A DNA stretch of 64,000 bases from Streptomyces sp. CC208A (GTDB lineage Bacteria > Actinomycetota > Actinomycetes > Streptomycetales > Streptomycetaceae): assembly GCF_030010625.1 (NCBI RefSeq), contig NZ_JASCXN010000005.1, positions 1-64,000 of the forward strand, read 5' to 3'. Made by a program: the position numbers and the translations under genes. Of this stretch, positions 15,545 to 26,926 are shown piece after piece. The notes under the pieces were generated by a model. That model worked only from the letters and a program-made list of their open reading frames with translations, was not told where the DNA came from and did no database searches. The first letter of the stretch is position 1, and each line of letters starts with the position of its first letter.

Positions 15545-16456
15545 TCACCCGGCGACGGCCCGCAGCGCCCGGATCAGGGCCCGCACGGCGGGGGAAGAGG
15601 CCAGCTCCGGCGTGGTGACGTAGCCCACCGAGCGCGTCGGGCGCTCCGGTCCGAGATCGGTGATCCGCACCGAGGGCGGCGCTCCGACCAGGGAGAGCTC
15701 CGGCATCACGGCCATCCCGAAACCGGTGCTCACCATCGAGAGCACCGCTCCGTCGTCCTCGGCCTCCACGGTCGCGGGCGGCAGCCACTCCTGCCGGGCC
15801 CACCACTCGCGGGTGTACGAGGTGCAGTTCTCCGTCCAGTCGATCAGCGGGAGCGTGCGCGGCGCCGGATGCCCGGCGGGGTGCACCAGGGCGTACCCCT
15901 CCTCCAGGAGGACGCCGCCGACCAGCTCCGGCGGCACCGGCGAGCTGGTGCCGAGCGTCGCGATCCCCAGGTCGGCCCGCCCGTCGAGGACCTCACCGGC
16001 CGTGCCGCGCCCCACCTCCCGTACGATCCGCACCTCGGGCACGAGCTCCGGGTGCCGCGCCGTGAGCCGCCCCAGGGCCCGGGGCAGCAGGTGCAGGGCG
16101 GCGCTGCGGAAGGCCGCGATCCGCAACGGTCCGGCGGGGGCGGCCGGTCCGCCCGCCTCCGCGCCGCGCACCTCGGCGGCCATCACCTCCAGGAGCCGCA
16201 GCACCCGCCGGGCGTACGCGAGGGCCCGCTCCCCCGCCGGGGTCGGGGTGGCGCCGGTCCGGCCGCGCTCGAAGAGGACGGCGCCCAGCTTGCGCTCGCT
16301 GCCGCGCACCGAGTGCGAGACGGCGGACTGGGTCATGCCGAGGGCGACGGCGGCGGCCGAGAACCCGCCCTCGCGCCCGACGGCGACGAGCACCCGCAGC
16401 TCGTGCGGGCCAAGGCCGGCGTCCGCGCGTGCCGCGGCCCCCCGCTCCTCGTTCAT
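15545..16456 (-). CDS. LysR-family transcriptional regulator
   Basis: A 303-residue LysR regulator. The winged helix-turn-helix is at residues 15-75 (ELRVLVAVGREGGFSAAAVA, then MTQSAVSHSVRGSERKLGAV). The C-terminal effector domain has the usual GTSSPVPPEL and GFGMAVMPE stretches. It is divergent from a medium-chain oxidoreductase gene; the 107-bp gap holds a dyad, CCATGA-N7-TCATGG (16481-16499), 25 bp upstream of this gene, as expected for an autoregulated LysR pair. The start is uncertain: the ATG at 16456 gives a normal N-terminus, while a GTG 6 codons earlier is possible. Confidence 0.88.
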   Translation of the reverse strand: MNEERGAAARADAGLGPHELRVLVAVGREGGFSAAAVALGMTQSAVSHSVRGSERKLGAVLFERGRTGATPTPAGERALAYARRVLRLLEVMAAEVRGAEAGGPAAPAGPLRIAAFRSAALHLLPRALGRLTARHPELVPEVRIVREVGRGTAGEVLDGRADLGIATLGTSSPVPPELVGGVLLEEGYALVHPAGHPAPRTLPLIDWTENCTSYTREWWARQEWLPPATVEAEDDGAVLSMVSTGFGMAVMPELSLVGAPPSVRITDLGPERPTRSVGYVTTPELASSPAVRALIRALRAVAG

Positions 16457-16480
16457 CCGAAACCCCACTCCCACCTGCGT

Positions 16481-16499
16481 CCATGAGGAACTTTCATGG
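16481..16499. promoter_or_regulatory. LysR-type dyad between divergent genes
   Basis: CCATGA-GGAACTT-TCATGG has perfect 6-bp arms with a 7-bp spacer. It lies in the short gap between the LysR gene and its divergent oxidoreductase partner. It is the probable binding site of that regulator. Confidence 0.6.
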
Positions 16500-16563
16500 A
16501 TCCCCCGTAGCCATCGACGCTACCCCCTGCCCGGCCCGCCGACCGCCTCCTACCGTCGGCGGC

Positions 16564-17568
16564 ATGACGAACGACACCATGATCACCGTCCGGCAGACCG
16601 CCCGTCCCGTCGGCTTCCCCACCCCCGACCTGTTCTCCTTCACGGAGTCCCCGCTGCCGGAGCCCCGGCCGGGCACCGCGCTCGTCGAGAACCTCCTCCT
16701 GTCGGTCGACCCCTACCACCGCGAGGCGATGGACACGGACGAGCTGTGGGCCCTGGGCTCCCCGATGGAGGGCCGCACCCTGGGCCGGGTGCTCGACTCG
16801 CGCGACCCGTCGCTGCGCCCGGGCGACCTCGTCCTGCACCGCGAGGGCTGGCGCACCCACGCCGTGGTCGCGCCGGACGGGGCCCGTCGGGTCCCGGACC
16901 TCGGCCCCGGCGTCCCGCTCGCCGCGCACCTGAGCCTGCTCGGCGGTACGGGCCTGTCGGCCTACGTGGGCCTGACCCGGATCGCGAGGCTCCAGCCGGG
17001 CGAGGACCTGTTCGTCTCGGCGGCGGCCGGCGGGGTGGGCACGGCGGCGGGACGGCTCGCCCGGCTGCTCGGCGCGGGACGGCTGGTGGGCAGCACGGGT
17101 TCGGCGCGCAAGGCGGCGTACCTGACGGAGGAGATCGGCTTCGACGCGGCCTTCGACCACCACGAGGGGCCGGTCGCGGAGCTGCTCGCGAAGGCCGCGC
17201 CCGAGGGGATCGACGCGGCGCTCGAAGGGGTGGGCGGCGAGCACCTGGAGGCCGCGATCGGCGCGCTGCGCGAGCACGGCCGGATCGCCTGGGTGGGCGC
17301 GGTGGGCCAGTACCACTCTCTCTCCGCTCCCCCGGCGGCCCCGCGCAACCTCTTCGACCTGGTCGCGAAGAGCATCCGGCTCGAAGGCTTCCTGGTCAGC
17401 AACCACGCGGACGCCCAGGAGGAGCTGTACGACCTCGTCGCCCCCCGCCTGCGCGACGGGTCGCTGACGCCCGACGTGACGGTGCGGGAGGGCTTCGAGC
17501 ACATCGTGGACGCGTTCCTGGGGATGCTGCGCGGCGAGAACCTCGGGAAGATGCTCGTCGCCGTCTGA
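16564..17568 (+). CDS. NADP-dependent medium-chain oxidoreductase (alkenal/quinone reductase type)
   Basis: A 334-residue zinc-free member of the medium-chain dehydrogenase/reductase superfamily (leukotriene B4 dehydrogenase/prostaglandin reductase/CurA branch). It shows the NLLLSVDPYHREAMD segment near residue 45, a GTGLSAYVGLTRIARLQPGED stretch (position 128 onward) and the nucleotide-binding VSAAAGGVGTAAGRLARLLGAG at about 155-176. No catalytic zinc cysteines are present. Members reduce C=C bonds of enones or quinones with NADPH. The divergent LysR gene probably controls it in response to such a compound. The ATG at 16564 fits the conserved start. Confidence 0.88.
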   Translation: MTNDTMITVRQTARPVGFPTPDLFSFTESPLPEPRPGTALVENLLLSVDPYHREAMDTDELWALGSPMEGRTLGRVLDSRDPSLRPGDLVLHREGWRTHAVVAPDGARRVPDLGPGVPLAAHLSLLGGTGLSAYVGLTRIARLQPGEDLFVSAAAGGVGTAAGRLARLLGAGRLVGSTGSARKAAYLTEEIGFDAAFDHHEGPVAELLAKAAPEGIDAALEGVGGEHLEAAIGALREHGRIAWVGAVGQYHSLSAPPAAPRNLFDLVAKSIRLEGFLVSNHADAQEELYDLVAPRLRDGSLTPDVTVREGFEHIVDAFLGMLRGENLGKMLVAV

Positions 17569-17628
17569 GCCGCCGCCCGAGCGCCGCCCGGACCGCCCCC
17601 TGTTCGCCCCCCTACCTAGATTGCTTTC

Positions 17629-17640
17629 CTACCTAGGTAG
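17629..17640. promoter_or_regulatory. CTACCTAGGTAG palindrome, probable PadR operator
   Basis: A perfect 12-bp palindrome lies 15 bp before the PadR start codon. A half copy (CTACCTAG, 17612-17619) is 17 bp further upstream and merges with TAGATT (17617-17622), a good -10 element. The arrangement suits autorepression by the PadR protein. Confidence 0.65.
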
Positions 17641-17655
17641 TGATGAGATGGACGC

Positions 17656-17997
17656 ATGGCCGCAGACCGCAGATCCAGCTGGCTCAAGGGAGTCCTCGAC
17701 CTGCTCGTCCTCTCCTGCCTGACCGACGGCGAGAGCTACGGGTACGAGATCGCGAAGGCGCTCGCCGGAGCCGGTCTCGGCGAGATCAAGGGCGGGACGC
17801 TCTACCCCGTCCTGAACCGCCTGGAGGAGGCCGGACTGGTCGAGGCCGAGTTCCGCGCCGCCGAGCGGGGGCCCGGACGCCGCTACTACCGGCTCACCGG
17901 CCCGGGCCGGGCGTACCTGGCGGCCGAGAGCGAGGCCTGGTCGGAGTTCCACCGGGCCGTACGGACGCAACTGCACACAGGGGGAACCGCGCCATGA
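17656..17997 (+). CDS. PadR-family transcriptional regulator
   Basis: A 113-residue regulator with the complete PadR winged helix: WLKGVLDLLVLSCLTDGESYGYEI, then GEIKGGTLYPVLNRLEEAGLVEAE and GRRYYRLTGPGRAYL. The C-terminal helix is short, as in small PadR proteins that dimerise directly. It sits behind a matching palindromic operator and overlaps the next gene by four bases (ATGA), so the two are translated together. PadR proteins paired with such membrane proteins usually control envelope functions; the signal is unknown. Confidence 0.92.
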   Translation: MAADRRSSWLKGVLDLLVLSCLTDGESYGYEIAKALAGAGLGEIKGGTLYPVLNRLEEAGLVEAEFRAAERGPGRRYYRLTGPGRAYLAAESEAWSEFHRAVRTQLHTGGTAP

Positions 17998-18740
17998 CCA
18001 CCGAGACCACCGACGCCTACTTCGCCGCACTGACCGGCGCGCTGCGCGCCGCCGGAGTGCCCGAGGAGCAGATCGCCCGGACCACCGACGAGCTGCGCGG
18101 GCACCTCGCGGAGACGGGGACCGCGCCGGAGGAGGAGTTCGGTCCCGCCGAGGACTTCGCGGCCCGGCTCGGCGGTCCCGCCCCGGCCCCCGGCGAGCCG
18201 GACGAGGCGGCCGAGCGCTGGACGTGGACCGCCGACCTCTTCAACGACCGCCGGATGCTGGACGTCCACGGCGCCCAGGGCTGGGAGGTGGAGGGCCTGG
18301 ACCCCGTCGGCCGCTTCGTCTGCCGCCGGACGCCCGGGACCGCGCTCGCCTGGGAGTACCGCCGCGAGGTGATCGCGGGCCGCAGGCGGAGCCGCGTACT
18401 CGACGAGCTGACGCCCGAGGGCTGGGAGCTGTGCGGCGAGTGGCTGGTGTACGGCTACTTCAAGCGGCCGCGCGCGGCGACCGCGGGACCGGCGGGCGCC
18501 CTGGAGGCCCCGCCGGCCGCCCCGCACCGGTGGCTGTTCCTGAGCCGCCGGGGCAAGGCGGTGCTCGCGGTCTGGTGCGTCCTGGTCGGAGGCGCGCTGA
18601 CGGCGTTCTTCGTCGGGGCGCTCGGGACCTCCGGCCTCGCGATCGCCATCGCCCTCACGTCGATGTTCTCCGCCCTGTACACCTCCCACCTGGAGACGGC
18701 CACGGGCCGCGCCCGCCAGAAGGCCCCCGACCAGGAGTGA
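17994..18740 (+). CDS. membrane protein of the PadR-associated (HAAS/DUF1700-like) type
   Basis: A 248-residue protein. The first 60 residues form a helical domain (AYFAALTGALRAAGVPEEQI, then ELRGHLAETG) like the short HAAS domain found in partners of PadR regulators. A middle region of about 90 residues carries two similar WE-x-x-GLDPVGRFVCRR / WELCGEWLVYGYFKRP elements. Two membrane helices follow at about 180-200 and 205-225, and the end is basic. Its ATGA overlap with the PadR gene ties it to that regulator. No enzyme motif is seen. I infer a membrane partner or sensor for PadR, and do not claim a biochemical function. Confidence 0.75.
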   Translation: MTTETTDAYFAALTGALRAAGVPEEQIARTTDELRGHLAETGTAPEEEFGPAEDFAARLGGPAPAPGEPDEAAERWTWTADLFNDRRMLDVHGAQGWEVEGLDPVGRFVCRRTPGTALAWEYRREVIAGRRRSRVLDELTPEGWELCGEWLVYGYFKRPRAATAGPAGALEAPPAAPHRWLFLSRRGKAVLAVWCVLVGGALTAFFVGALGTSGLAIAIALTSMFSALYTSHLETATGRARQKAPDQE

Positions 18741-18747
18741 CGTCACC

Positions 18748-19284
18748 TCACACCACGTCGCCGTCCCGCCAGTCGAAGACCAGCGGCCCGGCGGGGTCCG
18801 GCAGGGGCCGCGCCCCCGCAGGCCGCAGGAAGACGGAGCCCTCCTCGTCCGGGAGCCGGACGATCCCGTCCGGCGAGAGCACCTCGACGCGCCCCTCCCA
18901 GACCCGCCAGCCGCGCGCCCGGTAGAGCGCGGCGCCCTCGTCCGAGGCGGAGAGCGCCCCGAAGGCGTACGCCCCGTCGATCACCCGCTCCAGCTCGCCC
19001 ATGACCGCCCCGCCGAGCCCCCTGCGGCGCAGCCCGGCCCGGACGGCGACCCCTTCCACGTACCCGACCCGGTGCGAGCGGCCCCCGTGGAGCACCCGGC
19101 GCATGACGACGGCGCCATGGGCGGCGATCCCCTCCTCGTCCTCGATCCAGGCGTGGACGCCGCCGAGGCCGTGGTCCCAGTCCTCGTCGCCGAAGTCGCC
19201 CTCGAAGGCGGCGTCGAGCAGCTCGCGTACGGAGCGGAGCCGGGCGGCTCCGAGTTCATGGGTGGGCGCGGTGCGCACGATCAT
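18748..19284 (-). CDS. AAC(2')-I-type aminoglycoside N-acetyltransferase homologue
   Basis: A 178-residue GNAT acetyltransferase. It matches, from memory, the AAC(2')-I family of mycobacterial aminoglycoside 2'-N-acetyltransferases along its whole length: AAFEGDFGDEDWDHGLGGVH near residue 27, GYVEGVAVR near 74 with the active-site Glu, the acetyl-CoA loop RAGLRRRGLGG, AYAFGALSAS, LYRARGWRVWEG and the C-terminal DWRDGDV. The last residue is Val where the mycobacterial enzyme, as I recall it, has the substrate-pocket Trp, so activity on aminoglycosides is not certain. AAGGG lies 8 bases before the ATG. The gene is a stand-alone unit convergent with the PadR operon. The native role could be self-protection or acetylation of a cell metabolite. 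Confidence 0.8.
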   Translation of the reverse strand: MIVRTAPTHELGAARLRSVRELLDAAFEGDFGDEDWDHGLGGVHAWIEDEEGIAAHGAVVMRRVLHGGRSHRVGYVEGVAVRAGLRRRGLGGAVMGELERVIDGAYAFGALSASDEGAALYRARGWRVWEGRVEVLSPDGIVRLPDEEGSVFLRPAGARPLPDPAGPLVFDWRDGDVV

Positions 19285-19330
19285 GCGCCCACCCTTCCAC
19301 ACCCGCGGTGGGGAACTCGGGGGAATGGGA

Positions 19331-19374
19331 ACCGCCCCCGTCCCCGGCCTGGGGGGACCGGGGAGGGGGGCGGT
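19331..19374 (-). terminator. terminator of pruA
   Basis: An inverted repeat with 17-bp arms (one mismatch) and a 10-base loop begins 31 bases after the pruA stop codon on the minus strand. It has no U-run. It separates pruA from the acetyltransferase gene that follows on the same strand. Confidence 0.7.
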
Positions 19375-19405
19375 GATCAGGGGCCGCTCGCGCGGCGGGC
19401 GGGCG

Positions 19406-21037
<1,632 letters not shown>

Positions 21038-21106
21038 GACGTACCTCTTCCGGGTGATTCCTTGGCTTCAGCCGAGGGGAACCGAAGCGCTGACATAGGT
21101 TGGGCA

Positions 21107-21125
21107 ACGGTCAGGGCTTGACCGT
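21107..21125. promoter_or_regulatory. dyad upstream of pruA
   Basis: ACGGTCA-GGGCT-TGACCGT has perfect 7-bp arms and lies 70 bp upstream of the pruA start, in the 246-bp gap after proline dehydrogenase. A further loose repeat, CGTTGCC/GGCAACG, with a 27-base loop is at 21230-21270. The dyad is a candidate operator; a weak terminator is the alternative. Confidence 0.4.
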
Positions 21126-21283
21126 CATGAGTCCGTTACGGCGGGCGAGTGAGAAGCCCCAGCAGGGGCGGAGTCACGAGTCTCTTAACTCCTTCGCGGG
21201 GACACGGCCTGGCTCAGCCGGGCGAGCGGCGTTGCCTGACACCAAGGGTGCTCCTGGGCGCCGGGCAACGTCGCTCACGCGAT

Positions 21284-22267
21284 TCAGCCCTTCGTCAGGA
21301 TCGACCGGACGAAGAAGAGCAGGTTCGCCGGCTTCTCCGCCAGGCGCCGCATGAAGTAGCCGTACCAGTCGGTGCCGTACGCGGTGTAGACGCGCATGCG
21401 GTGGCCCTCGGCGGCGAGACGGTTCTGCTCCTCGCTGCGGATGCCGTACAGCATCTGGAACTCGTACTCGTCCAGTTTGCGCCCGGCGCGGCGGGCCAGT
21501 TCCTGGCCGATGGCGATCAGGCGCGGGTCGTGCGAGCCGATCATCGGGTAGCCCTCGCCGTCCATCAGGATCTTCATGATCCGGACGTACGCCTTGTCGA
21601 TCTCGGCCTTGTCCTGGATCGCGACGGAGGCGGGCTCCTTGTAGGCGCCCTTCACGATCCGCACGCGGGAGCCGTTGGCGGCGAGGCGGCGGGCGTCCTC
21701 CTCGGTGCGGAAGAGGTACGCCTGGATGACGCAGCCGGTCTGCGGGAAGTCCTTCCGCAGCTCCTCGTGGATGGCGAACATCGAGTCGAGGGTGGTGTGG
21801 TCCTCGGCGTCCAGGGTGACCGTGGTGCCGATCTCGGCGGCGGCCACGACGACCGGACGCACGTTGGAGAGGGCCAGCTCGTGGCCGCCCTCCCGTCGCC
21901 CGCCACCACCCTCAGCGGAGAGGCCTTCGGCCTCGCTCCCCTCGATCTTCAGGGACTGCCCGAACATCGACAGCTTGACGGACATCTCGGCGCGCTCGCC
22001 GAGGCCCAGCTCCTTGAGGCGGCCGATCAGCTCCAGGTAGGCGTCACGGGCGGCGTAGGACTGCTCGACGGTGGTGATGTCCTCACCGACGACGTCGAGG
22101 GTGACCTCCAGGCCGCGGGCGCTCAGGTCCCGGACGATCGGGACGACGTCGTCCACGGTCTCGCCGGCGATGAAGCGCGCCACGACCTGCTTGGTCCCGG
22201 GCGCGGCCGACACCAGACGGCGCATCTTGTCGCTGCGCGACGCGGCGAGGATCACGGGACCCAGCAC
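21284..22267 (-). CDS. proline dehydrogenase
   Basis: A 327-residue FAD-dependent proline dehydrogenase of the monofunctional Gram-positive type, giving P5C for pruA. Family motifs are VTLDVVGEDITT, SVKLSMFGQSL, TLDAEDHTTLD, VIQAYLFRTEEDARRLA, VRIVKGAYKEP, IGSHDPRLIA and YEFQMLYGIRSEEQ. The GTG at 22267 is chosen because GGAGG lies 6 bases upstream and the product then starts at the conserved LGPVILAASRSD; the frame continues upstream without a ribosome site. A stretch of about 20 residues (107-128, Gly/Glu-rich, KIEGSEAEGLSAEGGGG) looks like an insertion relative to the family and would lie on a surface loop. It is divergent from a PucR-type regulator. Confidence 0.93.
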   Translation of the reverse strand: MLGPVILAASRSDKMRRLVSAAPGTKQVVARFIAGETVDDVVPIVRDLSARGLEVTLDVVGEDITTVEQSYAARDAYLELIGRLKELGLGERAEMSVKLSMFGQSLKIEGSEAEGLSAEGGGGRREGGHELALSNVRPVVVAAAEIGTTVTLDAEDHTTLDSMFAIHEELRKDFPQTGCVIQAYLFRTEEDARRLAANGSRVRIVKGAYKEPASVAIQDKAEIDKAYVRIMKILMDGEGYPMIGSHDPRLIAIGQELARRAGRKLDEYEFQMLYGIRSEEQNRLAAEGHRMRVYTAYGTDWYGYFMRRLAEKPANLLFFVRSILTKG

Positions 22268-22464
22268 GGGGCACCTCCACAGGGCCAAAGGTAGAACGGG
22301 GGCCATTACCGGTGACAGGGGTACGAACCGGGAACAGCACGGAGAACCACCGTGAAACCTAAGGATCGCTCCGATCCTGCGCCATCTACAGCTGTCACGC
22401 ATCCGTGAGCACGCCCTCAGACATCTGTCTGAAGCGACCCGCCGACGGTGCGAGAATGGGGCCC

Positions 22465-23823
22465 GTGAAGGGCGATTACCAGGAGCTGGTGGACGAGATC
22501 TCGACGCTGCTCGGCACCCCGGCGACCCTGGAGAACCGGGACTTCGGGCTGATCGCCTTCGGGGCCCACGACAGCGACGACGACAGCGCGATGGACCCGG
22601 TCCGCACCCGCTCGATCCTGACCCGGAAGTCGACCCCGGCGGTCCGCGCCTGGTTCGAGGGCTTCGGCATCGCCCGGGCCACCGGCCCGGTCCGCATCCC
22701 GGCCGCGCCGGACGCGGGCGTCTTCCGCGACCGGATCTGCCTCCCCGTACGCCATCGGGGTGTCGTCCTCGGCTACGTCTGGCTCCTGGACGCCGAGCCG
22801 GGCCCCTCGCACGCCCGGCTCACCGCGGCGATGGAGGTAGCGGCCCGGATCGGCGAGCTGCTCGCCGACGAGGAGCGGGCCGGCGCCGACCTCTCCCGCG
22901 AGCTGCGGGCGGTCCTCACGGCGGAGCGCGGCTGGCAGTACGACATGGCCGTCGCCACCCTCCGTACGGCCCTGGGCCCGGACGCGGAGGGCCTGCACAC
23001 CCTGGTCTGCGTGGCCCCCTGGACCGGCGAGGACGCCCCCTCCCCCCGTACGGTCCCCGGCGCGGCCGCGCTCTGCACCCTCCCGTGGCACGGCCCGGCC
23101 GGCCCGTACGCCGCCGGTCCGGCCCGTACCGGCGCGTCGAGGCGCCCCGCGGAGACCGGCGCCCCGGCCGGGAACCGTACGGTCCCGGCGTCCGGCCCCG
23201 GCGCCGCCCCGGCATCCGGCGGCGCGGGCCACCGCCGTCCGCCCGCCGGCGCCCCGGCGGATCCCGCGCAGGGCCCCAGCCCGGAGCCCGACGGCGGGTA
23301 CGTCCCCGGGCCCGGCCCGCAGCGGGCGCTCGCCGTCCTTGTGCGGCTGCGGTCGGCCGACAACCTCTCCCCCGCCACGACCGCGGCCGAGCGGCTGCGG
23401 GGTGGGGCCGGTCCCGCGGCCGTGGCCGGGATCGCCGCGCCCCGGCGGGGGCTCGGGGAGCTCGACCTCGGCCGGCGCGAGGCGACCGCCGCCGCGCGCG
23501 CCGCGCACGCCCAGCCCCGGCTCGGTCCGCTCGCCCGGTGGTCCGAGCTCGGACCGTACCGGCTGCTCACCGCCCTCCCCGAGGGCGAGCCCGACCCGGC
23601 GGTACGGGCGCTGCTCGCCCCGGCGCACACGGAACTGGCCCGCACGGCCGAGGTGTTCCTCGATCACGCGGGCCAGGCGGGCCGCACGGCGGCGGCGCTC
23701 GGCATCCACCGGCAGACCCTCTACTACCGGCTCTCCCGGGTCGAACAGCTCACCGGCCTCGACCTGGACGCCGGGGAGGACCGCCTCCTGCTGCACATGG
23801 CGCTGAAGGCGGCCCGGCTGTGA
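22465..23823 (+). CDS. PucR-family regulator, probable activator of proline catabolism
   Basis: A 452-residue regulator. The N-terminal 150 residues ([20 protein letters not shown], then [20 protein letters not shown] and [10 protein letters not shown]) match the PucR/CdaR-like sensory domain of Streptomyces proline regulators. Residues 210-300 are a disordered Pro/Gly/Arg/Ala-rich stretch. The C-terminal HTH is [20 protein letters not shown] plus the [12 protein letters not shown] end. It is divergent from proline dehydrogenase with 197 bp between them, so it probably senses proline or P5C and activates that gene. The GTG at 22465 fits the conserved N-terminus. CTGAAG, 17 bp, GAGAAT directly upstream suggest a leaderless transcript; an ATG three codons earlier is possible. 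Confidence 0.85.
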   Translation: MKGDYQELVDEISTLLGTPATLENRDFGLIAFGAHDSDDDSAMDPVRTRSILTRKSTPAVRAWFEGFGIARATGPVRIPAAPDAGVFRDRICLPVRHRGVVLGYVWLLDAEPGPSHARLTAAMEVAARIGELLADEERAGADLSRELRAVLTAERGWQYDMAVATLRTALGPDAEGLHTLVCVAPWTGEDAPSPRTVPGAAALCTLPWHGPAGPYAAGPARTGASRRPAETGAPAGNRTVPASGPGAAPASGGAGHRRPPAGAPADPAQGPSPEPDGGYVPGPGPQRALAVLVRLRSADNLSPATTAAERLRGGAGPAAVAGIAAPRRGLGELDLGRREATAAARAAHAQPRLGPLARWSELGPYRLLTALPEGEPDPAVRALLAPAHTELARTAEVFLDHAGQAGRTAAALGIHRQTLYYRLSRVEQLTGLDLDAGEDRLLLHMALKAARL

Positions 23824-23832
23824 CCCGACACG

Positions 23833-23879
23833 AACCGGCCGTCGGCCGACCGTCCGAGACGGTCGGCCGACGGCCGGTT
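23833..23879. terminator. bidirectional terminator between the PucR gene and serA
   Basis: A perfect 22-bp stem with a 3-base loop fills the 76-bp gap between two convergent stop codons (23823 on plus, 23900 on minus). Its symmetry lets it work in both directions. Confidence 0.9.
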
Positions 23880-23899
23880 ACGAGCGGGGCCGCGGGGGC

Positions 23900-25489
23900 T
23901 CAGACCAGGTTGACCGAGCGGGCCGAGGTGGCGCCGATCTCCGCGGCGATCTCCGCGATCACGGCGGCCGGGACGGTGTCGTCCACGGTGAGCACGACGA
24001 GCGCCTCGCCGCCCTCCTCCGTACGGGAGACCTGCATGCCCGCGATGTTCAGGCCGGCCTCGCCGAGGATCCGGCCGACGGTGCCGACGACGCCGGGACG
24101 GTCCTCGTAGCGCAGCACGACCATGTGGTCGGCGAGCGCGAGGTCCACGTCGTAGTCGCCGACGGCGACGATCTTCTGGAGGTGCTTGGGGCCGGCCAGG
24201 GTGCCGGAGACGGCGACCTCCTCGCCGCTGGAGAGCGTGCCGCGCACGGTGACCATGTTGCGGTGGTCGGGCGACTCGGAGCTGGTGGTGAGGCGGACCT
24301 CGACACCGCGCTCCTGCGCGAAGAGCGGGGCGTTCACGTACGACACGGTCTCGTCGACCACGTCCTCGAACACGCCCTTGAGCGCGGAGAGTTCGAGCAC
24401 CTTGACGTCGTGCTGGGTGATCTCGCCGTACACCTCGACGTCGAGGCGGGCCGCGACCTCGCCCGCGAGGGCGGTGAAGATCCGGCCGAGCTTCTCGGCG
24501 AGCGGCAGGCCCGGCTTCACGTCCTCGGCGATGACGCCGCCCTGGACGTTGACCGCGTCCGGGACCAGCTCGCCGGCGAGCGCGAGGCGCACCGACCTGG
24601 CGACGGCGATGCCGGCCTTCTCCTGGGCCTCGTCGGTGGAGGCGCCGAGGTGCGGGGTGCAGACGACCTGGTCGAGCTCGAAGAGCGGGGAGTCCGTGCA
24701 GGGCTCCTTCGCGTACACGTCGAGGCCGGCGCCGGCGACCCGGCCCTCCTTGAGGGCGGAGTACAGCGCGGCCTCGTCGACGATCCCGCCGCGGGCGGCG
24801 TTGACGATGCGGACGCTCGGCTTGACCTTGTGCAGCGCCTCGTCGCCGATGAGTCCGAGGGTCTCGGGGGTCTTCGGCAGGTGGACGGTGATGAAGTCGG
24901 CGACCTCCAGGAGCTCGTCCAGGGAGAGCAGCTTCACCCCCATCTGGGCGGCGCGGGCCGGCTGCACGTAGGGGTCGTAAGCGACGATCTTCATGCCGAA
25001 GGCGGACATGCGCTGGGCGACCAGGACGCCGATGCGGCCGAGGCCGACGACGCCGAGGGTCTTCTCGCTGAGCTCGACGCCGGTGTACTTGGAGCGCTTC
25101 CACTCGCCGTTCTTCAGCGCGGTGTTGGCCTGCGGGATGTTGCGCGCGGTGGCGACGAGCAGACCGCAGGCGAGCTCGGCGGCGGTGACGATGTTGGAGG
25201 TCGGGGCGTTCACGACCATCACGCCGGCCTTGGTGGCGGCGGAGACGTCCACGTTGTCCAGGCCGACGCCGGCGCGGGCGACGACCCGCAGCTTCCTGGC
25301 GGCGGCGATGGCCTCCGCGTCGACCTTGGTGGCCGAGCGGATGAGGATGGCGTCGACGTCGGCGATCGCGGGGAGCAGCTCGGCGCGGTCGGCGCCGTTG
25401 CAGTGCCGGATCTCGAAGTCCGGGCCCAGCGCGTCGACGGTGGCGGGCGACAGCTCTTCAGCGATGAGTACGACAGGTTTCGAGCTCAC
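23900..25489 (-). CDS. serA: D-3-phosphoglycerate dehydrogenase
   Basis: A 529-residue type 1 enzyme for the first step of serine synthesis, oxidising 3-phosphoglycerate with NAD. Residues 1-300 are the substrate and NAD domains (VARAGVGLDNVDVSAATKAG, NAPTSNIVTAAE, GVVGLGRIGVLVAQRM, and the catalytic His in CTPHLGASTDEAQEKAG near residue 278). Residues 315-450 form the allosteric substrate-binding domain, and the last 75 (LRYEDRPGVVGTVGRILGEAGLNIAGMQ, split over two strands) are a serine-binding ACT domain. The GTG start has GAGGA 5 bases upstream. A -10 (TACACT, 25602-25607) implies a leader of about 105 bases. ilvC lies 237 bp upstream on the same strand, separated by a strong terminator. 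Confidence 0.95.
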   Translation of the reverse strand: MSSKPVVLIAEELSPATVDALGPDFEIRHCNGADRAELLPAIADVDAILIRSATKVDAEAIAAARKLRVVARAGVGLDNVDVSAATKAGVMVVNAPTSNIVTAAELACGLLVATARNIPQANTALKNGEWKRSKYTGVELSEKTLGVVGLGRIGVLVAQRMSAFGMKIVAYDPYVQPARAAQMGVKLLSLDELLEVADFITVHLPKTPETLGLIGDEALHKVKPSVRIVNAARGGIVDEAALYSALKEGRVAGAGLDVYAKEPCTDSPLFELDQVVCTPHLGASTDEAQEKAGIAVARSVRLALAGELVPDAVNVQGGVIAEDVKPGLPLAEKLGRIFTALAGEVAARLDVEVYGEITQHDVKVLELSALKGVFEDVVDETVSYVNAPLFAQERGVEVRLTTSSESPDHRNMVTVRGTLSSGEEVAVSGTLAGPKHLQKIVAVGDYDVDLALADHMVVLRYEDRPGVVGTVGRILGEAGLNIAGMQVSRTEEGGEALVVLTVDDTVPAAVIAEIAAEIGATSARSVNLV

Positions 25490-25683
25490 GTGAGTCCTCA
25501 CAGAGGCAGTGCGGACGGCCGTCCCGACGGCCGCAGGCGGTGGAGGGGGCTTGCCGCGTGAAAGCGCACGACGCTGTGGGCCAGACGCGATGTTGTTGAG
25601 CAGTGTAGTGCTGCGTCGGCGCACGTCGTACGCCTCGTTGGAAGGATCACCCGTCCGTGGTTGGACGGGGTGTCCAAGGAGAC

Positions 25684-25718
25684 GGCAGGGGGCCGGACAC
25701 TCCGTCCGGCCCCCTGCC
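25684..25718 (-). terminator. terminator of the ilvBNC run
   Basis: A perfect 15-bp stem with the 5-base loop ACTCC starts 8 bases after the ilvC stop codon. A smaller dyad, TTGGAC-GGGGT-GTCCAA (25661-25677), follows on the downstream side and may belong to the serA control region. Confidence 0.85.
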
Positions 25719-25726
25719 GAGGGGGC

Positions 25727-26911
<1,185 letters not shown>

Positions 26912-26926
<15 letters not shown>

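Noticed and set aside
25490..25683. T-box or serine attenuator before serA
   Set aside because: A -10 and a leader of about 105 bases can be drawn, but no leader peptide with Ser codons and no U-run terminator are visible.
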